NCBI RefSeq assembly: GCF_003054445.1
Contig: NC_042509.1
Coordinates: forward strand, 868,001 to 932,000
Direction: 5' to 3'
Length of the DNA stretch: 64,000 nucleotides
Source of the DNA: Pichia kudriavzevii
Lineage: Eukaryota; Ascomycota; Pichiomycetes; Pichiales; Pichiaceae
In this document: in pieces, positions 19,171 to 28,900 of the stretch
How positions within the stretch are numbered: the first letter of the stretch is position 1
Layout of the letters: every line of letters starts with the position of its first letter
Notes under the pieces: model-generated
Told to the model about the DNA's origin: nothing
The model's database searches: none
What the model saw: the letters and a program-made list of their open reading frames with translations, nothing else
Position numbers and translations under genes: made by a program

Positions 19171-19557
19171 AATGAGCATGATGAGGATAATGATGATGGT
19201 GTCGATGAAACACCATTAGAGAAATTCGTTAAAACCCGTGCCAATCTTCCGAACTACATTTTAACTGCATCTTTAGATAACACCATTAAATTATGGGACG
19301 TTAAAACTGGAAAATGTGTCAGAACCCAATTTGGTCATATTGAAGGTGTATGGTCTATTTCTGCAGATACATTTAGAATTGTTAGTGGTTCTCATGATAA
19401 AAGCATAAAGATTTGGGATCTTCAAAATGGACAATGTATGCATACTTTAACTAATGCAAGTTCCGTCACCTGTGTAGGATTAGGTGATTCTAGGATTGTA
19501 TGTGGTCTAGAAAATGGTGAAGTCAAAATGTATTGCTTTGACTGCCCTGATCCATAA
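17320..19557 (+). CDS. MET30: F-box/WD40 protein Met30 (SCF ubiquitin ligase, sulfur regulon)
   Basis: A 745-residue protein with all Met30 hallmarks: the CYRHNP segment, an F-box starting LPGELALKILCYLDCQSLC near residue 238, the following CPQCGWGLPLM motif, and WD40 repeats from about residue 388 to the end. SCF-Met30 ubiquitinates the activator Met4 and governs sulfur-amino-acid synthesis and cadmium response. S. cerevisiae Met30 is 640 residues. Extra length here comes from the N-terminus and an acidic insert between WD blades with 15 consecutive Asp. The open frame begins at a GTG; the first ATG is 17320, but it overlaps a start-stop uORF and sits 14 bases after a promoter-like palindrome. 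The true start may therefore be ATG 17434 or 17446. It is convergent with the TMEM170-like gene. Confidence 0.95.
19126..19170 (+). repeat. (GAT)15 microsatellite coding poly-Asp inside MET30
   Basis: Fifteen perfect GAT codons encode an uninterrupted Asp run in the linker between WD40 repeats, in a position where S. cerevisiae Met30 also has an acidic, low-complexity insert. The repeat stays in frame and is a likely site of length variation between strains. Confidence 0.95.
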
Positions 19558-19743
19558 TCGTCTTTCTCTAAGCTTCATTTTATTATATACCTTTATATAG
19601 ATACATATATATATATATATGTATGTATATTTGCTTTAATTTTGGGAGGAATAAGTTAAACTCACGTATGTCTTGGTTTTAAATTTTGTGTAGACTATAC
19701 AAATGTCTGAGAAAAAAGACTCCAATAATATACATAATAAACT

Positions 19744-20322
19744 TCAGAGATATGAAACCGTAAAAGAGTAAGAACTTGCTATATTGAATAACATGATAAT
19801 TAACGAAAAAACAAACGGGATCCATGGCGTTACTCTGAATTGAGCCGAATTATAAACCGCAGCAATTAACAATCCAACCATAGATCCGGAGAAAAAGCCT
19901 AAAAATGCACCACTAAAAATATATGTAGCAACAGCAAGAACTAATAGCTTTGTATTTCCTGAAAACAAAGATTTAACAAACCGGTGGCCATACCCTGCAC
20001 CACTCGTGGTTCTATCTATAAGATTATAATTGAAACTTTTCATTTCAATATTCCTATTCCTAATGCCTTCTTCACTTAAAACTTCTGAGCTCCTCATAAA
20101 CGTTGGATGTTTATATGAGCCCGCATAGTGGGTGATGAGGAGCAAACCTGCTGCTGCCGTATACAACCCCGTCATAAAGATTATCGACCATGCTGTTGTA
20201 AACAACCAAATGTCTTTAAAATGATAAAGGTCTGCTTCATCAAACTCTTTTGCCTTTGGACCCACTGGCCAGTATAATGAGGGAAATGACGGCCTCTGGT
20301 ATCCCACTGGTGCAGAAACCAT
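19744..20322 (-). CDS. TMEM170-family membrane protein
   Basis: A 192-residue protein with about four hydrophobic helices: residues 41-65, 128-145, 147-163 and 168-190. The pattern IWLFTTAWSIIFMTGLYTAAA, then small-residue-rich helices with GFFSGSMVGLLIAAVYNS, and a terminal aromatic-Pro-Phe helix ending in SSY fits the eukaryotic TMEM170 family. Animal TMEM170A is linked to ER-sheet shape and nuclear-pore formation; the role in yeast is not established. There is no cleavable signal peptide. The start ATG gives an N-terminus rich in Pro and aromatics, likely cytosolic. It is divergent from DSK2 by 234 bases. Confidence 0.6.
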   Translation of the reverse strand: MVSAPVGYQRPSFPSLYWPVGPKAKEFDEADLYHFKDIWLFTTAWSIIFMTGLYTAAAGLLLITHYAGSYKHPTFMRSSEVLSEEGIRNRNIEMKSFNYNLIDRTTSGAGYGHRFVKSLFSGNTKLLVLAVATYIFSGAFLGFFSGSMVGLLIAAVYNSAQFRVTPWIPFVFSLIIMLFNIASSYSFTVSYL

Positions 20323-20556
20323 ACTTCATTGCATAATGAGGACATTTTAATACATTGCACTGTCTCTAAGAGATTTTCGGTTTCTGAAAAACAAGTTGAC
20401 CAAAACACATGTCGGTGAGCCGCGGTGGCAAATTTAGAACTTCACTTACATCATGAATTCTGGAACTTGTTTGACAAGCATTGGGGTATCTTCTAGTTTT
20501 GCAAGACATATACTCTCATTAATCATAGTTTACAGCAATACAAGCATCCATATAGC

Positions 20557-21651
20557 ATGTCTGAGTTTACAATTACCATTAAAATGACGGGGGACAAGAA
20601 ACACGAAGTTACAGTTTCCCCGGAAATGACCGTTCTGCAACTCAAGGAAAAGATTGCTTCTGATTTGGACATTTCCGTAGACCGTCAACGCCTCATCTTC
20701 TCAGGTAAGGTGTTAAAAGATAATGACACTCTTGATGTCTACAAAATTAAGCAAGGACATTCGATCCATTTAGTCAAAGGTGCCGCAAAGTCAACCTCAC
20801 AACCACCTCAGCCTCTCTCAACAGAAACTAACACCACCAATACAACGGGGAATAATCCTTCAACTTCGGCTGTTCCGTCAAATATTGAATCAGGTCAAGG
20901 CGCGTTCAATCCGTTGGCCGGCTTAACAGATGCGAGATATGCAGGTTACAATATTCCAATGCCAACTATGGATCAACTTGGTTTTGGTGCTGATGGCATG
21001 CAATTACCTCCTGAAAACCAATTGGAACAAATGATGGACAATCCTTTGTTTCAAGAAAGTATGAGATCGATGCTTTCAAATCCTCAAATGTTGGACTATA
21101 TGATACAACAGTCACCTCAATTGAGAGCTATGGGTCCAGCTGCCAGGGAATTATTGCAATCGGATTATGTCAAAAACATGCTGACAAACCCTCAGGCAAT
21201 GAGGAGTATGATGGAGATGCAGAGAGCCATGGGTGGCATAGGTGCCACTGGGGCAAACACAAACTTCCCATCACCCGGAAATCCATCTGACTCTAACACT
21301 GCAAACACGGATTCGCCACGTAATTCAACTTCAAACTCTTCAGGTTCCTCTGTACCAAGCAATCCATTTGCGTCACTATTTGGAGCAGGTGTTCCTGGAG
21401 CAGGTTTAGGAGGTAATCCCTTTTTGGCAAATCCTAATTTAATGAATCTCTTTGGTGGTGCCAGTACTGGTACTGGTTCAACTGCACCTTCTGCTTCCGA
21501 TACAAGGCCTCCAGAAGAAGTCTATGCAACACAATTACGTCAATTAAACGATATGGGCTTCTTTGACTTCGACCGTAACATTGCCGCATTGAAACGTAGC
21601 GGTGGATCTGTGGAAGGTGCTATTGAAATGTTGCTAAACGGCTCTGTTTAA
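20557..21651 (+). CDS. DSK2: Ubiquilin Dsk2 (UBL-UBA proteasome shuttle)
   Basis: A 364-residue ubiquilin. An N-terminal ubiquitin-like domain occupies residues 1-75 (FTITIKMTGDKKHEVTVSP to IHLVKG). Met-rich STI1-type repeats follow near 145-230 (MMDNPLFQESMRSMLSNPQM), then a Gly/Asn/Ser-rich linker, and a C-terminal UBA domain at about 322-364 (QLRQLNDMGFFDFDRNIAAL). The UBL domain binds the proteasome and the UBA domain binds polyubiquitin, so Dsk2 carries substrates to degradation. S. cerevisiae Dsk2 is 373 residues, so the protein is full length. A CTG codon at a conserved hydrophobic UBL position suggests that CTG is read as Leu in this yeast. It is convergent with dehydrogenase copy A. 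Confidence 0.95.
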   Translation: MSEFTITIKMTGDKKHEVTVSPEMTVLQLKEKIASDLDISVDRQRLIFSGKVLKDNDTLDVYKIKQGHSIHLVKGAAKSTSQPPQPLSTETNTTNTTGNNPSTSAVPSNIESGQGAFNPLAGLTDARYAGYNIPMPTMDQLGFGADGMQLPPENQLEQMMDNPLFQESMRSMLSNPQMLDYMIQQSPQLRAMGPAARELLQSDYVKNMLTNPQAMRSMMEMQRAMGGIGATGANTNFPSPGNPSDSNTANTDSPRNSTSNSSGSSVPSNPFASLFGAGVPGAGLGGNPFLANPNLMNLFGGASTGTGSTAPSASDTRPPEEVYATQLRQLNDMGFFDFDRNIAALKRSGGSVEGAIEMLLNGSV

Positions 21652-21758
21652 TATGACTGACTAGCATTTTGTTTTAAGTATAAATGTACAAACATTCAGC
21701 GTAGTATATAAACAAGTCTGGGCATTCTAATTCGTATGCAATAGAAAACAACACCAAA

Positions 21759-22838
21759 CTATTTAAAATATTTATCATAACCAGTCAAGACAAACCTGAA
21801 TCTAACATCACCCTTAACCATCCTCTCCCATGCAGTCTTGACATTCTCCTCAGAAATGTCAATTGTCTCAATCATTGGCTTGATGTTGTTTTTGGATGCA
21901 ACTTCCAACATGTACTCAATATCGCTAGGAGAACCAGTAACCGAACCACCAATCGAGATGTTGTTGAATAAAAAGAACATTGGATCAATGGTGAGCTTCT
22001 CACTAACAGGTGGTGCAGTGATGAATGTCATGTGTCCGTAGGCTCTCAACAAGGACAACACGTCCTGAATCGCTCCTTCCGAGAACGACGAACCCGTGTT
22101 GACAATCAACTCCAACGTGTCCATGTGCTCCTCCATTGCCTTCTTGTCCGATGTCGCAACATAGTGGTCTGCTCCCAAGCTCGATGCCAACTCCTTCTTT
22201 GCATATGTCCTGGATATTGCTGTGACCTCGGCACCTAAAGCCTTGGCAAATAGGATCGTCATGTGTCCAATACCTCCGATACCGTTCACACCAACCTTCG
22301 TGCCCTTCTTCACTCCAGCCGTCATCAACGGTCTGAAGCCTGTAATACCACCACACAACAATGGTGCAACGTCTTCCGACTTCATGTTCTCTGGAATCTT
22401 GAACGCAAACTCAGAGTTGACTCTGACATGCGAAGCATATCCACCTTGTGTAGGTTGGCCAGATGGATACACGCCAAGGTAGGTGCCTACCTGCTTCTTG
22501 CATGTATTTTGATGGCCTTCGGTACATCTTGTACACGTGTGGCATGAATCACATTCTGCACCAACACCAACTCTGTCACCAATCTTAAATCTAGCGTCCG
22601 GGCCCGCATTCACTACAGTACCAACGATTTCATGTCCAACTGCAAGCGGAGTGTATGGCTGGCCCCAGTCTCCGTTGGCAGCATGGATATCTGATCCACA
22701 GATACCACATGCCTCCACCTTGATTTCCACATCATAAGGTCTTAGCTCTTGTGGCTTGTAGGTGAATTCCTTTGGATTGGTCCAGTCATTGAAATCAAGG
22801 ACACCAATAGCTCTAATTTCTTTTAACTCTTGTGGCAT
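21759..22838 (-). CDS. NADP-dependent cinnamyl-alcohol-type dehydrogenase, copy A
   Basis: A 359-residue zinc alcohol dehydrogenase of the Adh6/Adh7 (CAD) group, which reduces aromatic and branched aldehydes in the cytosol with NADPH. Catalytic zinc ligands are Cys47 in CGICGSD, with His69 and Glu70 in VGHE. Structural-zinc cysteines lie in CDSCHTCTRC and the Cys of HQNTC. The nucleotide loop GIGGIG follows, near residue 187. The protein is identical to copy B at 24525-25604, and as far as I can compare by eye the DNA is identical from the first base of the ATG to inside the stop codon. The stop codon differs (TAG here, TAA in copy B) and both flanks diverge at once. CGG half sites lie upstream. 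Confidence 0.92.
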   Translation of the reverse strand: MPQELKEIRAIGVLDFNDWTNPKEFTYKPQELRPYDVEIKVEACGICGSDIHAANGDWGQPYTPLAVGHEIVGTVVNAGPDARFKIGDRVGVGAECDSCHTCTRCTEGHQNTCKKQVGTYLGVYPSGQPTQGGYASHVRVNSEFAFKIPENMKSEDVAPLLCGGITGFRPLMTAGVKKGTKVGVNGIGGIGHMTILFAKALGAEVTAISRTYAKKELASSLGADHYVATSDKKAMEEHMDTLELIVNTGSSFSEGAIQDVLSLLRAYGHMTFITAPPVSEKLTIDPMFFLFNNISIGGSVTGSPSDIEYMLEVASKNNIKPMIETIDISEENVKTAWERMVKGDVRFRFVLTGYDKYFK

Positions 22839-24524
22839 TTTAATACCAAATTCTGTTGTTGCTTACTATATCGTATATTATTCGGAATTTCAGGGGTATC
22901 CATGGGGCAGCTCAGCTACTTTAAATACTCAACAGTTCTCATGACCTTCCCCATCTTTGTCATTCGGATATCGGATTTTGACTATCGGTGATACCATCTA
23001 TTTCCCAGATGAAACTAACAATCGCCTTGTTGCCGTACCAAAATGTCACTTCCTTACAAATGTCATATTGAAAATCGGTTTTCGGGATTTAGTGCTCGGT
23101 CTGAAGTTTCAAAATCCGGGTACCGTGCGCCTCCCTTATCTGTGTGAGACCAATATGACATTCTGTTTATGTAAACACGTTTTATGAGAAGGCATCGGGC
23201 ATGTAATTGCAATATCTCACATCTACCAGACAAGCTGCTTAAAAGTAATTTCTATACTTCAAGAAGATTCATTTAGTATTTGGTAAAGTGTATAGAAATG
23301 TATGTATAATAAACTTCAGGCAAGTACAAAGAGAGTGTCCATTTGAAAAACTAGAATCTAAATTACAGAGAAACCAATTCAGACATGGACATACATGAAT
23401 CTAATTATAATATGGATGCAGATGTATCTATAAGGGCCACATTCGAGGGTCTCTCTCAATATGGCGAGATTACAATGAGAGTTATGATGAGTTCTTCATC
23501 AAGAGTAAGTTGGTGAAACACAAGAAGGTGCTCTCAATACAACTCCTGAAAGGTTATTATGAATTTACCAAGTGGGACGACCCGTACGGCCTGCCATCGA
23601 ACAAAATCTACAAAAGCCTTCTCAGAGACCTCTTACAATCCTCACGGTATTCAGAGTTCACGGGATATGGAACTCTTGAATCTGAGAATTCTATCGTTAA
23701 TCCTGATCGATCACTAACATGGACTTATTTAGCTCGCAGATATCAGGCCTTCTCGTCGAAAGTAAACAGAAATTTGTAGTCGGTGTTGTACCAATTCACT
23801 CTCAACAATGGATTCATTATAGCTCTTTTTTTGATGTTAACGTCTTATTCTGGTGGACTCCTTAGACATGCCGATAATATATTTTACGAATTTCATGCCA
23901 AAACTAGATCCGTCGGCCTCTATTGTGCAACTAGGCTCTGCATTACCCAGTCTAACAACCTAAATAGGCACGTTGTTTGTTTTGCTTAAAAACGCATCAT
24001 ATTTATATGTCTTTCTATATACGTGTGAGATCACCAATTGAATCCTTTTTAAAGAAGGGATGTAGTAAGAATCCAATTTATCGAACAAGACTCAAGCATT
24101 TTTTTACCTTTTCGATGCCTTTTCATAATTGGTTGATTACATAATCACAGTGATATCTCATTTACACATAAAATATTCATGAAGGTTTGAAAGAGTATAG
24201 CAAGTATATTTTCATTATTCACAACAAATATAACACTGCTTCCACAAAGAACAGACTACTACAAAATATCCCTGAAAGACATGTAACTAGCGAGTTAAAA
24301 TAGTGTGTTTGTATAAAAGCAGGAATATTTTGCAAGGTTACTATAATATCCCCGCCTACAGAAAAATCTACACTAATAGGAGGAGCACTCAACTTAGTGA
24401 CTGTATACATATTAGGGATCTGTGGCGGTAAAAAGATTTGCATTTACCAATATTTAACGAAAGCGCAATGCGTGCTTGTCTAACAAATGATGTAAATATA
24501 TATGAATATATGTGTTTATAACTT
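22839..24524. other. Gene-poor spacer between the two dehydrogenase copies
   Basis: This 1.7-kb spacer holds the copy A promoter and has no convincing gene. The first 300 bases carry several CGG half sites. Between about 23360 and 23840 lie overlapping open stretches in different frames. One, ending at 23779, reads YEFTKWDDPYGLPSNK without a well-placed ATG. Another, from an ATG at 23719, reads MDLFSSQISGLLVESKQKF and stops after 48 codons. These could be remnants of an old host gene, but I cannot name a family. The remainder is AT-rich. Confidence 0.45.
22964..23125. promoter_or_regulatory. Cluster of CGG half sites upstream of dehydrogenase copy A
   Basis: CGG or CCG triplets occur at 22965, 22972, 22986, 23076, 23083, 23097, 23116 and 23123, with a proximal one at 22883 (TTCGGAATT). 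The 9-mer TTCGGATAT at 22964-22972 is also found in the promoter of the Zn2Cys6 gene downstream (29253-29261). Zn2Cys6 proteins typically bind paired CGG triplets, so this is a candidate operator region. Confidence 0.45.
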
Positions 24525-25604
24525 TTATTTAAAATATTTATCATAACCAGTCAAGACAAACCTGAATCTAACATCACCCTTAACCATCCTCTCCCATGCA
24601 GTCTTGACATTCTCCTCAGAAATGTCAATTGTCTCAATCATTGGCTTGATGTTGTTTTTGGATGCAACTTCCAACATGTACTCAATATCGCTAGGAGAAC
24701 CAGTAACCGAACCACCAATCGAGATGTTGTTGAATAAAAAGAACATTGGATCAATGGTGAGCTTCTCACTAACAGGTGGTGCAGTGATGAATGTCATGTG
24801 TCCGTAGGCTCTCAACAAGGACAACACGTCCTGAATCGCTCCTTCCGAGAACGACGAACCCGTGTTGACAATCAACTCCAACGTGTCCATGTGCTCCTCC
24901 ATTGCCTTCTTGTCCGATGTCGCAACATAGTGGTCTGCTCCCAAGCTCGATGCCAACTCCTTCTTTGCATATGTCCTGGATATTGCTGTGACCTCGGCAC
25001 CTAAAGCCTTGGCAAATAGGATCGTCATGTGTCCAATACCTCCGATACCGTTCACACCAACCTTCGTGCCCTTCTTCACTCCAGCCGTCATCAACGGTCT
25101 GAAGCCTGTAATACCACCACACAACAATGGTGCAACGTCTTCCGACTTCATGTTCTCTGGAATCTTGAACGCAAACTCAGAGTTGACTCTGACATGCGAA
25201 GCATATCCACCTTGTGTAGGTTGGCCAGATGGATACACGCCAAGGTAGGTGCCTACCTGCTTCTTGCATGTATTTTGATGGCCTTCGGTACATCTTGTAC
25301 ACGTGTGGCATGAATCACATTCTGCACCAACACCAACTCTGTCACCAATCTTAAATCTAGCGTCCGGGCCCGCATTCACTACAGTACCAACGATTTCATG
25401 TCCAACTGCAAGCGGAGTGTATGGCTGGCCCCAGTCTCCGTTGGCAGCATGGATATCTGATCCACAGATACCACATGCCTCCACCTTGATTTCCACATCA
25501 TAAGGTCTTAGCTCTTGTGGCTTGTAGGTGAATTCCTTTGGATTGGTCCAGTCATTGAAATCAAGGACACCAATAGCTCTAATTTCTTTTAACTCTTGTG
25601 GCAT
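24525..25604 (-). CDS. NADP-dependent cinnamyl-alcohol-type dehydrogenase, copy B
   Basis: The second copy of the 359-residue Adh6/Adh7-type enzyme, in the same orientation and 2766 bases downstream of copy A, with an identical predicted protein. All catalytic and structural zinc ligands and the GIGGIG cofactor loop are intact. The stop codon is TAA rather than TAG, and neither the 3' flank nor the promoter resembles copy A. Its own promoter contains a perfect 9-base inverted repeat with CGG cores (25821-25850) and a Yap1-like TTAGTAA (25859-25865), so the copies may respond to different signals. It lies directly downstream of the Zn2Cys6 gene on the same strand. Confidence 0.92.
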   Translation of the reverse strand: MPQELKEIRAIGVLDFNDWTNPKEFTYKPQELRPYDVEIKVEACGICGSDIHAANGDWGQPYTPLAVGHEIVGTVVNAGPDARFKIGDRVGVGAECDSCHTCTRCTEGHQNTCKKQVGTYLGVYPSGQPTQGGYASHVRVNSEFAFKIPENMKSEDVAPLLCGGITGFRPLMTAGVKKGTKVGVNGIGGIGHMTILFAKALGAEVTAISRTYAKKELASSLGADHYVATSDKKAMEEHMDTLELIVNTGSSFSEGAIQDVLSLLRAYGHMTFITAPPVSEKLTIDPMFFLFNNISIGGSVTGSPSDIEYMLEVASKNNIKPMIETIDISEENVKTAWERMVKGDVRFRFVLTGYDKYFK

Positions 25605-25921
25605 TTCTTCTTGGATGTTACTGCCTCTGTAAATAAAGTAAAAGAAAGTATCATGTGAGAATTCATGGGGGATAGTGGTCGTCTTCTTATAACACCATCC
25701 ATATTATTGAACGATCTACTTTGGTAAACGCTGGAACTTTAATTTCTGTGGAAAAAAAAAATACATCTTAAACCCGGTGATATCCGTGAAAGAAAGAAGC
25801 TTTAGAAAAACCCTCATTTTTTCGGAAACACTTGATGAGACGTTTCCGAATGTAATAATTAGTAAGCACCACTCAATTTTTAAACCAGTGACGTAGGGAT
25901 TCAGTCTAAATTTAGAAATTT
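25605..25921. promoter_or_regulatory. Promoter region of dehydrogenase copy B with paired CGG site
   Basis: TTCGGAAAC (25821-25829) and GTTTCCGAA (25842-25850) form a perfect 9-base inverted repeat with a 12-base spacer, 217-246 bases before the ATG. The arms hold CGG and CCG, the usual contact triplets of a Zn2Cys6 dimer. TTAGTAAG (25859-25866) resembles a Yap1 oxidative-stress site, which would suit an aldehyde reductase. Confidence 0.6.
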
Positions 25922-28900
25922 CTATGGCATTTTCATTCTAGAAAAATCAATGTCAAAACTCGTTATACCGGAGGTAAACCTTTCATCGTTGATGAACAAG
26001 TGAATCATTGATACAAGTTGATCTGGAGGGAGAAGGTCTTGCGAATTATCTGTCTTTAATGAATGCAATTGAATCGCGCGATTATTACCACCTAAATCAA
26101 TCTTACCGTTCCAAGTTTGGTGTTGTAGTTGGATATTTCCAGGTTGTAGTCTCTGCGGGTCTGTTTGTTCCATAAGAGTTGCAATATTTGGATTCAGACC
26201 ATAGGGAACTTCCTCTACCTCTTCATCATTAAGAATTACACTGAGTAATGCGTCCCTTTTACATGACTTGCTATGTTGCAATTCATATAGTCGCTGTGTG
26301 ACAATACGAGAAAGAACACTATACAATCCGAGTTCTTTAACATCATGATGTTTTTTTAATTCACTGAACATGGTGAGAACATATACTGCCAATCCAATAA
26401 TCTTTGATTTGATGTAAAACTCAAAATTATCAGATAATATAGGATTGCTTCGAGCCGCTTCGTAGATGCGGATAATAAATTGGGTATTCTTCGGGAAGTC
26501 TAAATACCCAATCCCAATCTCTTTGTTATATTTTTTGATCAACTGCTCATCTCTGAGAATGACATCAAGTTCATTTAAGGGAATATCATTGATATCAATT
26601 TGGTTTGGCCTTTCATCGTTTGAGGCATCTCCATATAATGTTAGAACGCAATCCAAAGTACAAAGTGTAGGGAAACCAAAACACGGTATCAACTCACCTC
26701 TTAAGCATAACAAAATTTCTTTTGTAGCATTGTTATCATTGCTTAAAAACTCAATCAGCCTGTAAGTCAGACAAATTAGAAGCAGAATTCTCATACCGCA
26801 AAGTTTTCGAATTTCAACAATTTCGATATAATGTGGTGAATCAAAACCCATTTCAGGGAAATTTCTCTTTATATTTTCCTTTTTGAAACAACAAAATAGA
26901 AGTAAATTTAGGAAAAAGATTAGTTTGATATATTTGATCTTAATATCAAGGTTGAATCGATCTTCAACTGTGTAATAAAGTTTCCCGTTGGTACTCTGCC
27001 CGTTACTATGGTTATCATCGCAGTTGTTATCATGATACCTTAGAGTCTCGCGTGTTTTGAAACATTCCAAAGTATCATAGGATTCCATCACACGATCCAT
27101 GAAGGTCGAGATAGATCCATAGTTGGTACCTGATTTTGAATTGAGTAAATGAGCCAAGTCTCTAACTAAACTTACATAATTCATTGATTTCATTTCAAGA
27201 GGATCAGTTGGATCAACTAGGTGAAACTTCTCACAAAACTCATCATTTATGAGTAGTGGAGTTCCTAGTCTAACAGAATACTCTCCATCGAGCTGAAGAT
27301 AGAAATTCCATAGAAACCACAAGTCCTTCTTTTTAATTGAGAAATTTCTATATTTTTCAACTACATTTTCAGAGTCATTTGGATCATGATTCAGATGGTA
27401 CCCTAGCTGAAATAACATACCAATATGTTCCCTAAGAAGAGGGTATATGTATTCTCGATTCAACCCTGTATATGCATTCTTATTATAAATGAGACTTGTG
27501 TATGAAATCATAAGAAATGTGATAAGACCAACATAATTAGTGCGTTGTTTATAGTTGGTCATATTAATTAAGGAAATGCAAACATCCGTCAAATTTTCAA
27601 ATGTATTATCCAATTGAAACTCATATTTAGATGTGTTGTTGAGCTTATCGAAAGTTTCAGATATATTAATGATCGCAAAAATGAGGGCTATTTCAAAATA
27701 ACACTCTTTGTACTTCTCACTATACTTTAGATGACCATATATCAAATCGAAGTTGATGATTGACTCTAACAACTGAACGGGAATCAACTTTCCAAAAATA
27801 AAAAAGTTCAAGTTGGTTTTGAAATACTCAACTCTTTCTTGTATGGCTTTGAGATTGTGGATCATAAACGGCTTGATCTTAGTGATGATACCATCAATTT
27901 TAGATCGATCAGTCAAATTCAAATCAATAAGAACTTTCCTACATTTCACTTTTTCCCAACGCTTAAAATATAGTTCCAATAAAGGATCAAATAACTCAGT
28001 GGCAAGATAGACAAAGTCCCTAGAGTTCCATAAAGTGGATGCATAATTGAGAGTAGTAACTCGATTTCTGATTATTCCTGTATCCTTAGATAACTTCCAT
28101 ACATTTGCATCAAGAATGACATTGGCATTTTCGCTTAGTCGAGAAACCGGCACAGTACTTTTTGTTTGTAATGTTAGCTTTAGTTGCTCTAACAGTTGTA
28201 GCATTAGGATTCTATTCGTCTTGGTTGGGTTTACCGCTAATTGATTGATTTTTTCAGATAATCTCTTGATCCTATCATCTTCCAATCCCGACTTTGCTGC
28301 ACTTGTATTGTTCCCGGGATGTTGAATCAAATCCTTATCCATAACTGGCAAACCATCATGTTCTTTCCCTAGCAATTCTGTTTGATTCAATGACTGTCTT
28401 GAATGGTTTGGATGACACGATGGTATACTGATAACTTGATTTTCGAGAATCTCTGGTTCTGCTTGATAGCTTGATTGGTAGTTTATAGGGAACCCACTCT
28501 GATAATCGGATTGATATTTTGCTTGGAACGGTACAGAATGCTGATTGGTTATATAGGTGGTGGGATAACCAATGGGATAATTGGCTGGAATATTAGCTGG
28601 ATAATTCGGTTGAGTGTTGTTTAGAACGCTGGATTGACAAGTTATTTTAGAACTTGGCTGAAAATTTGATTTGTAATCATATGAGATTTGCGAGCTCTGA
28701 TAAGATGTTTGTTCATTATGTTTGTAATTAAGAGGAAACCCTTCCGAGTACTTTGGCAAATGCGATTGTGGTGAAGCCGTCAGTTTATTTGACAGTGAGA
28801 TACTCCTCAAAGGGCTAAAGGGATCAGGAAGACCAGAACTCTTTAAAGCCTGTGAACTGTCAAGTTGCAACGGAAGGTATTCTTCGTTTGTAGGGTATAG

